Origin: Ilumatobacteraceae bacterium | GTDB lineage: Bacteria; Actinomycetota; Acidimicrobiia; Acidimicrobiales; Ilumatobacteraceae | Assembly (NCBI GenBank): GCA_022425725.1 | Contig: JAKMEY010000002.1 | Location: 1 to 59,104 of the forward strand | Length of the DNA: 59,104 bases | Direction of reading: 5' to 3' | Part shown: positions 48,927 through 57,416 of the stretch, in pieces | Layout: each line of letters starts with the position of its first letter | Numbering within the stretch: the stretch's first letter is position 1 | Position numbers and translations under genes: made by a program | Notes under the pieces: model-generated | Seen by the model: the letters and a program-made list of their open reading frames with translations, nothing else | The model's database searches: none | Told to the model about the DNA's origin: nothing

Positions 48927-49634
48927 CTAACTCAGAGTGATGCCAAAAATTTGCCCGATGACGTAGGTCGCGCCACAGGCGACAAGCACGATGAGTATTT
49001 GCCGTGTCGCAGCCCAGACCATTGGGCGTTCGGCAAATTTGCCGACGACCGCACCGACGATGCCGGCAGCCACCACACCGAGCGCGAGCGAAGAGATAGT
49101 CGCCGCTGTGCCTGAGCCAATGAACCACGGAATAAGTGGTAATAGCGCACCAACGATGAATGAGATAAGCGAGAGCACAGCGGCTTGCAGTGCCGATGGA
49201 AGAGCGCCCGGGTCGATCCCAAACTCTTCACGAGCGTGCACTGCTAGAGCGTTTGACGGCGATCGCATGACCTCAGCCGCAGCCTGCGCTGCACTCGCTG
49301 GTTCCATGCCGTGACCCTCATAGACCGCAGCAAGCTCAGCGGTTTCATGTTCTGTGTTGTGTTCGAGCTCTCGTAACTCGATATCGAGCTCACGCTGCAC
49401 GAGGTCGTTCTGCGCAGAGATGCTGACCCATTCGCCCGCTGCCATCGAAATGGCGCCCGCTACCGCACCGGCCAAACCTGCAAGGCGCACAATCGTGGAG
49501 TCAACACCGCTTGCGGCAAACCCGAGAATGAGTGAGACATTTGAAACCAAGCCGTCGTTGATTCCGAAGACAGCGGCTCGAGCGAGACCACCAGATACAG
49601 AGCGATGATTCTCGTGTGGAGCGTGTGCAGCCAT
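48927..49634 (-). CDS. VIT1/CCC1-family Fe2+/Mn2+ transporter
   Basis: A 235-residue integral membrane protein of the vacuolar iron transporter family, with about five helices. AAVFGINDGLVSNVSLILGFA is the first helix signature, AISMAAGEWVSISAQNDLVQREL the second, and the cytoplasmic region between has an E-rich helical segment (ELRELEHNTEHETAELAAVYEGHGM) resembling the metal-binding helices. In bacteria it would export ferrous or manganous ions. The ATG at 49634 has TACGAT (49642-49647, minus strand) 7 bases upstream; the frame open to 49919 overlaps gltX. Confidence 0.9.
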   Translation of the reverse strand: MAAHAPHENHRSVSGGLARAAVFGINDGLVSNVSLILGFAASGVDSTIVRLAGLAGAVAGAISMAAGEWVSISAQNDLVQRELDIELRELEHNTEHETAELAAVYEGHGMEPASAAQAAAEVMRSPSNALAVHAREEFGIDPGALPSALQAAVLSLISFIVGALLPLIPWFIGSGTAATISSLALGVVAAGIVGAVVGKFAERPMVWAATRQILIVLVACGATYVIGQIFGITLS

Positions 49635-49695
49635 GCCTGAGATCGTAATCGGGTGCGGGGACTGAGCAATACCGTGCCGGTAACGTCTGCAAGTA

Positions 49696-51087
49696 ATGAA
49701 TGCTTCAGGTCCGCGTTTTCGCTTCGCTCCCTCGCCAACCGGGTTTTTCCATGTCGGAGGTGCTCGAACAGCGTTGTTTAACTGGGCGCTTGCCCAGTCA
49801 ACCGGCGGAACGTTCGTGCTCCGAATCGAAGACACCGATGAGGCTCGCAACCGACCCGAATGGACCGAAGGCATCTTGTCAGCACTCGAGTGGCTTGGTA
49901 TTGACTCGGCAAGCCCCACATTCGAAGGGCCGTATTTTCAAAGCAACTATTCCGATGAGCACCTTCGCGCGGCGACGCAACTGTATGAGTCGGGTCACGC
50001 GTACTACTGCGAGATGTCACCAACAGAGATCGAAGAACGAGCAGCTGCCGAAGGTGTCACCGGGTACAACGGATGGTCTCGCGATCTCGGTCTTGAACCT
50101 GCTGCGGGGCGGGTACTGAGATTTCGGGTGCCGGAGGGAAGCACAATCGTTCGTGATGCAGTGCGAGGTGACGTCGAATTCGATCATTCGGTCATCGAAG
50201 ATTTTGCACTCGTGCGCAGCAATGGAACCCCCGTGTTCAACTTGGCGAACGTCGTCGATGACATGTCGATGGGCATCACCAATGTCATTAGAGCCGAAGA
50301 GCATTTGCCGAATACCCCAAAACAGCAGATGCTGTGGGCTGCGCTTGACCGTGAGCCGCCCGTGTGGGGTCACGTTCCGGTGCTCGTGAATGAGCAACGC
50401 AAAAAGCTCTCAAAACGTCGCGACAAGGTTGCGCTTGAGCAGTATCGAGACGAGGGATACCTCGCTGATGCGATGGTGAATTACTTGATGACTCTGGGTT
50501 GGTCAGCGGGCGACGACCGTGAGATCCTCCCGTGGAATGAGATTGTCTCTCTATTTGCGCTCAACGATGTCAATTTGTCTCCAGCGTTCTTCGATGTAAA
50601 GAAATTGTCGGCGTTCAATGGCGAGTACATCCGAATGATGTCGAACGACGATTTCCTCGATGCCTGCGATCCGTGGCTTCCGGCAGAGTGGGATCGGTCG
50701 ACGTTTGCGCTGATCGCCCCGCACGTCCAGCCGCGGCTTGTGACATTTTCTGATGTGTCTGGTGTAGTCGACTTCATTTTTGCTGGGGTTGAGTACGACG
50801 ATGGATCTTGGGAAAAGGTGATGACGACTGAGATCGCAGGTGCTCTCCTCGATGCAGCGATCGCTCGATATGCGGCCCTCGAAAACTGGCACGCAGTGGA
50901 ACTGAAGTCGGTGCTCGAAGAGGTGATGGAGCCGTTCGATCTCAAACTGGGCAAAGCTCAGGCGCCTGTGCGCGTTGCTGTCACCGGAAGAACAGTGGGG
51001 CCTCCGCTATTTGAGTCGCTCGAGGTGCTCGGGCAACAAGAAACCCTCGAGCGAATGCGCGCTGCGAGGAGCCGTATCTCGACGTGA
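49696..51087 (+). CDS. gltX: Glutamyl-tRNA synthetase
   Basis: A 463-residue class I synthetase. RFAPSPTGFFHVGGARTALFNWALA contains the HIGH-equivalent, RIEDTDEARN the Glu-binding region and KKLSKRRDKVALEQY the KMSKS-equivalent. A C-terminal helical anticodon domain follows. Because glnS is also present, this enzyme can be discriminating. The ATG at 49696 follows TAACGT (49681-49686) by 9 bases. It overlaps the YdcF-type gene and is followed by tRNA-Gln and tRNA-Glu, its own substrate. Confidence 0.96.
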   Translation: MNASGPRFRFAPSPTGFFHVGGARTALFNWALAQSTGGTFVLRIEDTDEARNRPEWTEGILSALEWLGIDSASPTFEGPYFQSNYSDEHLRAATQLYESGHAYYCEMSPTEIEERAAAEGVTGYNGWSRDLGLEPAAGRVLRFRVPEGSTIVRDAVRGDVEFDHSVIEDFALVRSNGTPVFNLANVVDDMSMGITNVIRAEEHLPNTPKQQMLWAALDREPPVWGHVPVLVNEQRKKLSKRRDKVALEQYRDEGYLADAMVNYLMTLGWSAGDDREILPWNEIVSLFALNDVNLSPAFFDVKKLSAFNGEYIRMMSNDDFLDACDPWLPAEWDRSTFALIAPHVQPRLVTFSDVSGVVDFIFAGVEYDDGSWEKVMTTEIAGALLDAAIARYAALENWHAVELKSVLEEVMEPFDLKLGKAQAPVRVAVTGRTVGPPLFESLEVLGQQETLERMRAARSRIST

Positions 51088-51695
51088 CCGGTCGAACGAT
51101 GCGCCGTTCAGCGCTCTGGTTGCTTGCGATTGCAGCGCTGTATCTGCTCATCACTCTCGCTCAAGTGGTGCTCGCCGGGCGGCAAAAACCCCCTGCTGAA
51201 GCCAACGCAGTCGTTGTTCTTGGAGCCGCACAATATGACGGTCGTCCGTCACCGCAGTTGGAAGGTCGACTGGTCACGGCTATCGATCTGTGGCATGTCG
51301 GCGCCGTCGATACGTTTATCGTGACCGGCGGCAGCCAAGAGGGTGACCGGTTTACCGAAGCGGAAACGTCGAAACGTTTCGCTCTCGAGAATGGAGTTCC
51401 TGACGACAGCATCTTGTTTGAAGATGTGGGCACGTCCACGTGGGAGAGCATCCAGGGCGTGGCCTCCCTTGTTGAGAGGCACGACATCGGTTCTGTCATC
51501 ATCGTGACCGACCCCTATCACGTCAAGCGCGCGTCACTCATCGCACAGCGGTCGGGCATCAACGTCGTTGGTGTTGCTCCCGTACGCGACTCGGTCGTTG
51601 GTGGAGTGGCGTCTGTGCGCCGCCACCTCGTCGAGACCGCAGGAGTTGCGTTGGGCAGAATCATTGGGTTCGAGCAGATCAGTGGGCGAGGTTAA
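51084..51695 (+). CDS. YdcF/SanA-type (DUF218) membrane-anchored protein
   Basis: A 203-residue protein with one N-terminal membrane anchor (LWLLAIAALYLLITLAQVVL) and a DUF218 domain outside the membrane. NAVVVLGAAQYDGRPSPQLEGRLVTAIDLW, FIVTGGSQEGDRFTEAETSKRFALENGVPDDSILFEDVGTSTWESIQ and VIIVTDPYHVKRASLIAQRSG are the three conserved blocks. Family members such as SanA and ElyC affect envelope integrity; the enzymatic role is not settled. The GTG at 51084 overlaps the gltX stop, so translation is coupled, though the functional connection is unclear. Confidence 0.87.
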   Translation: MTGRTMRRSALWLLAIAALYLLITLAQVVLAGRQKPPAEANAVVVLGAAQYDGRPSPQLEGRLVTAIDLWHVGAVDTFIVTGGSQEGDRFTEAETSKRFALENGVPDDSILFEDVGTSTWESIQGVASLVERHDIGSVIIVTDPYHVKRASLIAQRSGINVVGVAPVRDSVVGGVASVRRHLVETAGVALGRIIGFEQISGRG

Positions 51696-51701
51696 GCAGG
51701 G

Positions 51702-51729
51702 TTGGTGGGAACGAGCCGAGCGATACAAT
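51702..51729 (+). promoter_or_regulatory. Probable tRNA-Gln promoter
   Basis: TTGGTG (51702-51707), a 16-base spacer and TACAAT (51724-51729), ending 12 bases before the mature 5' end of tRNA-Gln. The start site would be near 51736, leaving a short 5' trailer for RNase P. The -10 is good; the -35 is fair. Confidence 0.5.
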
Positions 51730-51741
51730 CCGATTGTCCAG

Positions 51742-51816
51742 TGGGGTGTGGTGTAATTGGCAACACGGCAGTTTCTGGTTCTGCTATTCGGGGTTCGAGT
51801 CCCTGCACCCCAACCA
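51742..51816 (+). tRNA. tRNA-Gln (anticodon CTG)
   Basis: A 72-base tRNA plus encoded CCA (51814-51816). Acceptor stem TGGGGTG pairs with CACCCCA (51806-51812), discriminator A. The anticodon loop TTCTGGT gives CTG, reading CAG. The T arm GGGG-TTCGAGT-CCCT is normal. The top pair of the anticodon stem next to the loop is T-T, a mild oddity. Its synthetase gene (glnS) is 1.8 kb downstream on the opposite strand. Confidence 0.93.
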
Positions 51817-51818
51817 CA

Positions 51819-51847
51819 CGATGGCCGGTCTCATTGACCGGCCATCG
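51819..51847 (+). repeat. Perfect 12-bp hairpin between the two tRNA genes
   Basis: CGATGGCCGGTC and GACCGGCCATCG (12 bp, no mismatch) flank a TCATT loop, 3 bases after the tRNA-Gln CCA. It lacks a T run, so it is not a standard terminator. It may protect or guide 3' processing, or end transcription with a factor. Confidence 0.7.
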
Positions 51848-51903
51848 GCATGTACGGGCGGTGTCGTCGTCCGTCACCGGTGATAGCGTTTGCGCCGCTA
51901 CTT

Positions 51904-51979
51904 GGCCCGTTCGTCTAGTGGCCTAGGACACCACCCTCTCAAGGTGGCGGCACGGGTTCGAATCCCGTACGGGCTGCCA
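51904..51979 (+). tRNA. tRNA-Glu (anticodon CTC)
   Basis: A 73-base tRNA with encoded CCA (51977-51979). Acceptor stem GGCCCGT pairs with ACGGGCT (first pair G-T), discriminator G. The anticodon stem CCACC/GGTGG encloses loop CTCTCAA, anticodon CTC reading GAG. The D arm GTCTAGTGGCCTAGGAC closely follows the canonical bacterial tRNA-Glu pattern. A strong terminator follows. Confidence 0.94.
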
Positions 51980-52003
51980 AGTCGGTTTTATCCGAACGAT
52001 TCT

Positions 52004-52040
52004 CTGGGTCACCCATTCAGGGTGGCCCAGTGGCGTTTTT
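52004..52040 (+). terminator. Intrinsic terminator after tRNA-Glu
   Basis: CTGGGTCACCC (52004-52014) pairs with GGGTGGCCCAG (52020-52030), 11 bp with one G-T pair, around loop ATTCA. TGGCGTTTTT follows. The hairpin plus T run marks the end of the tRNA unit before the amidase gene. Confidence 0.85.
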
Positions 52041-52095
52041 CGGTGCGTTTTCTTCACTGCGTCGGGTACCTCCCCGAGTGTGATAGGCAACTCCC

Positions 52096-53529
52096 ATGAA
52101 AGATCTCGCAACACAGACACGGTGGATGGATGCAACTGCTCAAGCCGAACTCGTCGCCAACGGAGATGTCACCCCCGTTGAACTTGTCGATGCAGCGATT
52201 GAGCGAATGGAGTCACTCGACGGCGACCTCAACGCTCTGACCTATCGATGGTTCGATACCGCTCGGGAGATGGCTGGTTCGCCGACACTTCTCGATGGGC
52301 CATTTAAGGGTGTTCCGTTTCTATTGAAAGACCTTCACGCCCATATGGAAGGTATGCCGATGTCGAATGGGTCAGCGGCATTGAAGGAAGCGAACTATCA
52401 CTCGACGATCGACACCACGATGGTGCGTCGATTCAAGGACGCCGGCTTGGTCATCTGTGGTCGCACAAATAGCCCAGAGATGGGAACCGTTCCCGTGACC
52501 GAACCGGTTGCATGGGGACCGACTCGCAACCCGTGGAACACAGATCACACGCCAGGAGGATCGTCAGGTGGAGCATCGGCTGCGGTCGCATCGGGAATGG
52601 TGCCGATGGCGCATGCCTCTGATGGGGGAGGGTCGATCAGAATTCCAGCTGCGTGTGCGGGTCTCGTCGGGTTAAAAACATCGCAAGGGCGAATTTCGAC
52701 AGGGCCTTACCGAGCGGAAACAGGCCTGGGTGTTGAGCTTGCGGTTTCTCACTCGGTGCGCGACACCGCGAGACTGCTCGATGCTGTGGCCGGTCCGGGT
52801 ATTGGCGACTCTGTGATTGCGCCGGACTCGACGATGACGTATACCGAGGCGCTCGCACGCGACCCCGGCACCCTGCGGATCGGAATTCTGGCCCATCACC
52901 CGAGAGGAGGAACGATCAGCGATGACTGCGTTGAGGCGGCTGAGTCTGCGGGCCGAATGTTGGAGAGCTTGGGGCATTCGGTTGAGTATTCCTTCCCGCA
53001 AATTCTCACCGATCCCGATACGGTCTCCCGATTCATGGCGCTGTGGGCAGTCGGCGCTGCGATGAATGTGAAGACGTTCTCCGAGATGCTGGGTCGAGAA
53101 ATCACCGCTGACGACATGGAGCTCATGAACTGGGTGCAAGCGGAGTTCGCGCAGAATATGTCAGGAGTCGATTACGCCACCGCACTTGCAGGCGTTGCGT
53201 CGTATCGGCGTGACTGTTTGCAATGGTGGGCAGACGGCTTTGACATCCTTGTCACGCCAACCTTGGGGGAAACGCCACCGAAAATTGGCGAACACGACAA
53301 CAATCCAGGTCGTCCAATGGATCCGATGCGCAGGGCCGCAGAGTGGATCCCGTTTACGCCGCCATTCAACACAACCGGTCAGCCTGCAATCAGTTTGCCG
53401 CTCCACGTCGCTGGCAACGGACTTCCCGTGGGCGTGCAATTCGTTGCGGACTACGGGCGAGATGATCTTCTCATCAGCCTCGCCGCTCAACTCGAGCGTG
53501 CGTTTCCATGGGGCCACATCGAGGCATAA
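52096..53529 (+). CDS. Amidase-signature-family amidase
   Basis: A 477-residue enzyme of the amidase signature family. The Ser-cisSer-Lys triad is visible: [12 protein letters not shown] (Lys), [20 protein letters not shown] (cis-Ser) and [16 protein letters not shown] (Ser region). The same family includes GatA, but there is no GatB or GatC next to it. The [21 protein letters not shown] opening is typical of general amidases, so GatA is unlikely. The substrate is unknown. It starts at 52096 downstream of the tRNA terminator. Confidence 0.88.
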   Translation: MKDLATQTRWMDATAQAELVANGDVTPVELVDAAIERMESLDGDLNALTYRWFDTAREMAGSPTLLDGPFKGVPFLLKDLHAHMEGMPMSNGSAALKEANYHSTIDTTMVRRFKDAGLVICGRTNSPEMGTVPVTEPVAWGPTRNPWNTDHTPGGSSGGASAAVASGMVPMAHASDGGGSIRIPAACAGLVGLKTSQGRISTGPYRAETGLGVELAVSHSVRDTARLLDAVAGPGIGDSVIAPDSTMTYTEALARDPGTLRIGILAHHPRGGTISDDCVEAAESAGRMLESLGHSVEYSFPQILTDPDTVSRFMALWAVGAAMNVKTFSEMLGREITADDMELMNWVQAEFAQNMSGVDYATALAGVASYRRDCLQWWADGFDILVTPTLGETPPKIGEHDNNPGRPMDPMRRAAEWIPFTPPFNTTGQPAISLPLHVAGNGLPVGVQFVADYGRDDLLISLAAQLERAFPWGHIEA

Positions 53530-53603
53530 GACTCATGCTTGCCGTTGGGTCCACGGCCTTGCAGAGCACCCCGCCACCGTTGATATCTCATTGGCGAGAA
53601 CAG

Positions 53604-55280
53604 TTAGCCGCGTTGCTGGATACGAGCCCACTCGTCGCGCAAACCGACTGTTCGGTGAAACAGCAATTGCGTTCGGGGGTCGTGAGCGAAATAGCCAAGG
53701 CGTTCAAACTGCACCACCTCACCCGGCGCGAGATCAGCCATCGAAGGCTCAAACATGCAGTTTTCGAGCGTGGTAACCGAACTCGGATCGAGATCATCCA
53801 TCGGGTCACCGGTTTCTGTTCCCGGGACTTCAGCTGAAAACAGGCGTTCGTAGAGCGCAGCCGATCCTGAGACTGCATGCTCTGCAGACACCCAGTGCAT
53901 CGTCGACTTCACCTTGCGACCATCGGGAGCATTACCACCGCGGGTCTCAGGGTCATAGGTGGCGTAGACGGTGGTTGGAGTGCCGGCGTCATCAACATCG
54001 AATCCGGTGCAGATGACGAAATACGCTCCGCGGAGCCGCACTTCTCTTCCTGGAGTGAGCCTGAAATATTTTGGCGGCGGGTCAGCCCGGAAGTCGTCTT
54101 GCTCGATAAACAACTCGCCGGTGAAGGGAACCACACGCGTACCGTCGCCAGGATTTTCAGGGTTATTGACAACCTCGACTTCGTTGACCTCACCTTCTGG
54201 CCAGTTGGTAATGACAAGTCGCAGCGGGTTGAGAACAGCCATCTTGCGTTGAGCCGTTGCGTTGAGATGTTGCCGCACAAATGATTCGAGCAGTTCAATC
54301 TGATGGCGGCTATTGGCTCGCGACACGCCGATGTAGGAGCAGAACTCCTTGATAGCCGCAGCCGGATAGCCCCGTCGACGGAGCCCGCGCAGAGTGGGCA
54401 GTCGAGGGTCATCCCACCCATCGACAATGCCGTCTTCAACGAGTGCGGCGAGGCGCCGTTTTGAGGTGACGGTATGGGTGAGTTCGAGGCGGGCGAATTC
54501 TGTCTGGCGCGGGGTGTCACTCGGAAGTGGCAACTTTGAGAGGTACCAGTCGTACAGCGGTCGGTGGCTGTCGAACTCAAGAGTGCACAGTGAGTGAGTA
54601 ACACCCTCAATTGCGTCACTTTGCCCGTGTGCCCAGTCGTAGGTCGGATAGATATGCCAACGGTCGCCCGTGCGATGGTGCGGTTCGTTGCGGATGCGAT
54701 ACATCACCGGGTCGCGCAACTGCATGTTCTCGTGTTGCATATCGATCTTCGCCCTGAGGACTCGAGCGCCTTCGTCAAATTCACCGTCTCGCATCTTGCG
54801 AAAGAGTTCGAGGTTCTCTTCAACGGAACGCGTCCTAAACGGGCTTTCGATGCCGGGCTGGCCGAAGCCACCGCGTTGATCTGAAATTGTTTCCGCGCCC
54901 TGATCATCGACATAGGCCAAACCCTCTGAAATGAGGTGCTCAGCCCATTCATAGAGTTGTTCGAAGTAGTTGCTCGCGTAGAGCGGCGCACCATTTGGTT
55001 GGTACCCAAGCCACTCGAGGTCTTCAAGAATGCCGTCAACATATGTGGTGTCTTCGGTATCGGGGTTTGTGTCGTCGAACCGGAGGTTGCAAATACCTCC
55101 AAATTCGTTGGCCAGTTCGAAATCGAGGTTGATAGCTTTTGCGTGTCCGATATGGAGAAAGCCGTTTGGTTCAGGCGGGAAACGTGTTTGGAGTCGCCCT
55201 CCGAACCGACCGTTGGCAACATCGTCTCGGACGAGTTCTCGAACAAAGTCGTCTAGAGGTTCGCCTGCGCCGTTTGTCAC
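53604..55280 (-). CDS. glnS: Glutaminyl-tRNA synthetase
   Basis: A 558-residue class I synthetase that directly charges tRNA-Gln. RFPPEPNGFLHIGHAKAINLDFELA carries HIGH, CNLRFDDTNPDTED the GlnRS-specific pocket, and VTSKRRLAALVEDG the KMSKS-equivalent. The C-terminal two-barrel anticodon domain is complete (VPFTGELFIEQDDF ... FERLGYFAHD). Length matches bacterial GlnRS without a YqeY fusion. Most Actinobacteria lack GlnRS and amidate Glu-tRNA-Gln with GatCAB, so its presence suggests acquisition. The start is the GTG at 55280; the family usually starts with such a short N-terminal helix. Confidence 0.96.
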   Translation of the reverse strand: MTNGAGEPLDDFVRELVRDDVANGRFGGRLQTRFPPEPNGFLHIGHAKAINLDFELANEFGGICNLRFDDTNPDTEDTTYVDGILEDLEWLGYQPNGAPLYASNYFEQLYEWAEHLISEGLAYVDDQGAETISDQRGGFGQPGIESPFRTRSVEENLELFRKMRDGEFDEGARVLRAKIDMQHENMQLRDPVMYRIRNEPHHRTGDRWHIYPTYDWAHGQSDAIEGVTHSLCTLEFDSHRPLYDWYLSKLPLPSDTPRQTEFARLELTHTVTSKRRLAALVEDGIVDGWDDPRLPTLRGLRRRGYPAAAIKEFCSYIGVSRANSRHQIELLESFVRQHLNATAQRKMAVLNPLRLVITNWPEGEVNEVEVVNNPENPGDGTRVVPFTGELFIEQDDFRADPPPKYFRLTPGREVRLRGAYFVICTGFDVDDAGTPTTVYATYDPETRGGNAPDGRKVKSTMHWVSAEHAVSGSAALYERLFSAEVPGTETGDPMDDLDPSSVTTLENCMFEPSMADLAPGEVVQFERLGYFAHDPRTQLLFHRTVGLRDEWARIQQRG

Positions 55281-55355
55281 CCCTCCAGTATGCGTGATGA
55301 GGGTCGTATTCCGAACGACTTTCCCTCAGCGGGTCAAACTTCGTAGTCTGGGCAC

Positions 55356-56501
55356 ATGCGCGCAATCTTTGACGATGTTCATGACGAGTTCCGACGCTCG
55401 TTTGCCTCATGGGTGGCGAAAGAGATCGCTCCTGACTACATGCTGTGGGAAGAGGCTGGTATTGCACCCCGCGAGATCTTTACCTCTGCCGGGTCGAACG
55501 GGTTCCTTGCCATGCAGATCCCAGAAGAATTTGGAGGCGGAGGATCAGACGACTTCCGCTTCAACCAAATCGTTGCTGAGGAATTTGCCTATGCAGGAAT
55601 CGGCGGAGCCGGGTTGGGTATCACCCTTCATAACGATATCGCCATTCCGTATTATCTTGAGCTTGCAAATGACGAGCAGCGTCAACGCTGGCTTCCAGGG
55701 ATCGCCTCGGGTGATTTGATTACTGCGATTGCGATGACAGAGCCCGGCACGGGCTCAGACCTTGCGAGTGTCGGAACGACCGCGGTGCGAGATGGCGATG
55801 TGTATGTCGTGAACGGTTCGAAAACGTTCATCACGAACGGAATCAACTCAGACCTCGTCATCGTTGTCGCGAAGACTGACCCGACTGCTCGTCATTCGGG
55901 AATGACATTGCTCGTGGCCGAGCGCGGTATGGAAGGTTTCGATCGTGGACGTAATCTCGGAAAGATCGGAAATCATTCTCAGGACACCGCTGAGCTGTTC
56001 TTCGACGATGTTCGCATTCCGGTCGCAAACCGAATGGGCGAAGAGGGCGAGGCGTTCCGGTATCTCTCGTCAAACCTTGCCCAGGAACGGCTTTCGATTG
56101 CAATCACAGGCGTGGCGTCTGCGCAAGCAGCACTGAACTCAACGGTTGAGTACGTGAAAGAGCGCACAGCGTTCGGAAAATCACTCGGCGAATTTCAAAA
56201 CACGAAGTTTGTGCTGGCAGAGGTAAAGACGGCAATTGAAGTTGCCCAGGCATACGTTGACCAGTCGGTGATGAAACTCATCGCCGGCGAGTTGACCCCG
56301 ACCGAGGCGGCTCAGGCCAAATACTGGTGCACCGACTTGCAGCACGATGCAGCGCATCGTTGCCTGCAATTATTCGGTGGATACGGCTACACCCTTGAGT
56401 ACCCGATTGCCCGTAATTACGCCGACGCTCGAGTGACCTCGATCTACGGTGGTACGAACGAGATCATGAAGACCATCATCTCGAAATCGCTCGGGCTGTG
56501 A
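55356..56501 (+). CDS. Acyl-CoA dehydrogenase
   Basis: A 381-residue FAD acyl-CoA dehydrogenase. GNGFLAMQIPEEFGGGG, ITAIAMTEPGTGSDLASV and FITNGINSDLVIVVAKT are the conserved N- and middle-domain blocks; QLFGGYGYTLEYPIARNYADARVTSIYGGTNEIMKTII contains the catalytic Glu. It probably works in fatty-acid or branched-acyl-CoA oxidation; substrate chain length is not readable. TAGTCT (55344-55349) ends 6 bases before the ATG at 55356. Confidence 0.93.
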   Translation: MRAIFDDVHDEFRRSFASWVAKEIAPDYMLWEEAGIAPREIFTSAGSNGFLAMQIPEEFGGGGSDDFRFNQIVAEEFAYAGIGGAGLGITLHNDIAIPYYLELANDEQRQRWLPGIASGDLITAIAMTEPGTGSDLASVGTTAVRDGDVYVVNGSKTFITNGINSDLVIVVAKTDPTARHSGMTLLVAERGMEGFDRGRNLGKIGNHSQDTAELFFDDVRIPVANRMGEEGEAFRYLSSNLAQERLSIAITGVASAQAALNSTVEYVKERTAFGKSLGEFQNTKFVLAEVKTAIEVAQAYVDQSVMKLIAGELTPTEAAQAKYWCTDLQHDAAHRCLQLFGGYGYTLEYPIARNYADARVTSIYGGTNEIMKTIISKSLGL

Positions 56502-56550
56502 TCGGGGCGCGCTGAGCCCATCTGGGTTTAGAACGCAATCAGAAGAGAGA

Positions 56551-57294
56551 TCAGATTCGAAGCGTGGTTCCGCCGTCGACCACGAGCACGGCTCCGGTCA
56601 CGTACTTTGAGCGCAGTAGCCCGAGCATCGACTCGGCGCAGTCATCAGGTGTCGCTGAGCGGCCGAGAGGCGCGGTCTTCGAAATCATTGCGTGCTGGTC
56701 ATCCCAGTCGTCGGTCCACGGGGTCGCAACGAGCCCAGGGGCAATTGCATTCACTCGCACCGGCCCCGACACCTTGGCAAGCAATTGCGTCATGTGATTG
56801 AGAGCGATCTTTGTCATTGCGTAGGCAACAGATGAGCCGACCTGACGAACACCAGCAATCGAGGTGACGTTGATGACATTGCCGTCTTCGGATTGCTTCA
56901 AGTGTGGCATCGCGTACTTTGTGAGCCACCACGTTCCGAACACGTTGACATCGAATGTCTTTTTGAAGATCTCATCGGTAAGAGCTTCAAGGTCATCGTG
57001 TGGCACGAGCGTTGTCCAGCCAGCGTTATTGATGAGAAAATCGAGTTGGCCGTAGCGCTCGATCGTAGAGTCGATGAGTGCATGGCCTTGTGCCTGGTCA
57101 GCGATGTCAGCCTGGATGTAGCACGACTCTCCGGGGAGGGCGTCTGAGACGTTTTGGCCAGCTTCGACTGAGTTGGCCGAGTTGACGACGACGGTGGCAC
57201 CGAGCTCTGAGAGACGATGGGCGGTGGCCTCACCGATGCCTGAAGATGATCCTGTGACGATGGCGACGCGGCCTGCAAATTCGTTGTTGCTCAT
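56551..57294 (-). CDS. Short-chain dehydrogenase/reductase
   Basis: A 247-residue classical SDR. VAIVTGSSSGIGEATAH is the NAD(P) glycine motif, LINNAGWTTLV the NAG motif, NVTSIAGVRQVGSSVAYAMTKIALN holds Ser and the YxxxK catalytic pair, and NAIAPGLVATPW the cofactor/lid region. It is similar to 3-oxoacyl-ACP reductase (FabG-like) proteins, but such proteins have many substrates. It lies between, and convergent with, the acyl-CoA dehydrogenase gene and divergent from the aminotransferase gene. Confidence 0.9.
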   Translation of the reverse strand: MSNNEFAGRVAIVTGSSSGIGEATAHRLSELGATVVVNSANSVEAGQNVSDALPGESCYIQADIADQAQGHALIDSTIERYGQLDFLINNAGWTTLVPHDDLEALTDEIFKKTFDVNVFGTWWLTKYAMPHLKQSEDGNVINVTSIAGVRQVGSSVAYAMTKIALNHMTQLLAKVSGPVRVNAIAPGLVATPWTDDWDDQHAMISKTAPLGRSATPDDCAESMLGLLRSKYVTGAVLVVDGGTTLRI

Positions 57295-57416
57295 AGTGGG
57301 AGTGTGGCAGATGCGGTCGTGCAGGCGTGAGCCGGAGAATGATGCATACGGATGAGCTTCTCTGCTCTATTGACGCGTATGTACGGGGCTCGTGTCGTTA
57401 TGAAAGAATGGGCCTT

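Noticed and set aside
52096-53529. GatA subunit of the tRNA amidotransferase
   Set aside because: No gatB or gatC neighbours, a general-amidase-type N-terminus, and a GlnRS is present; proximity to tRNA-Gln alone is not enough.
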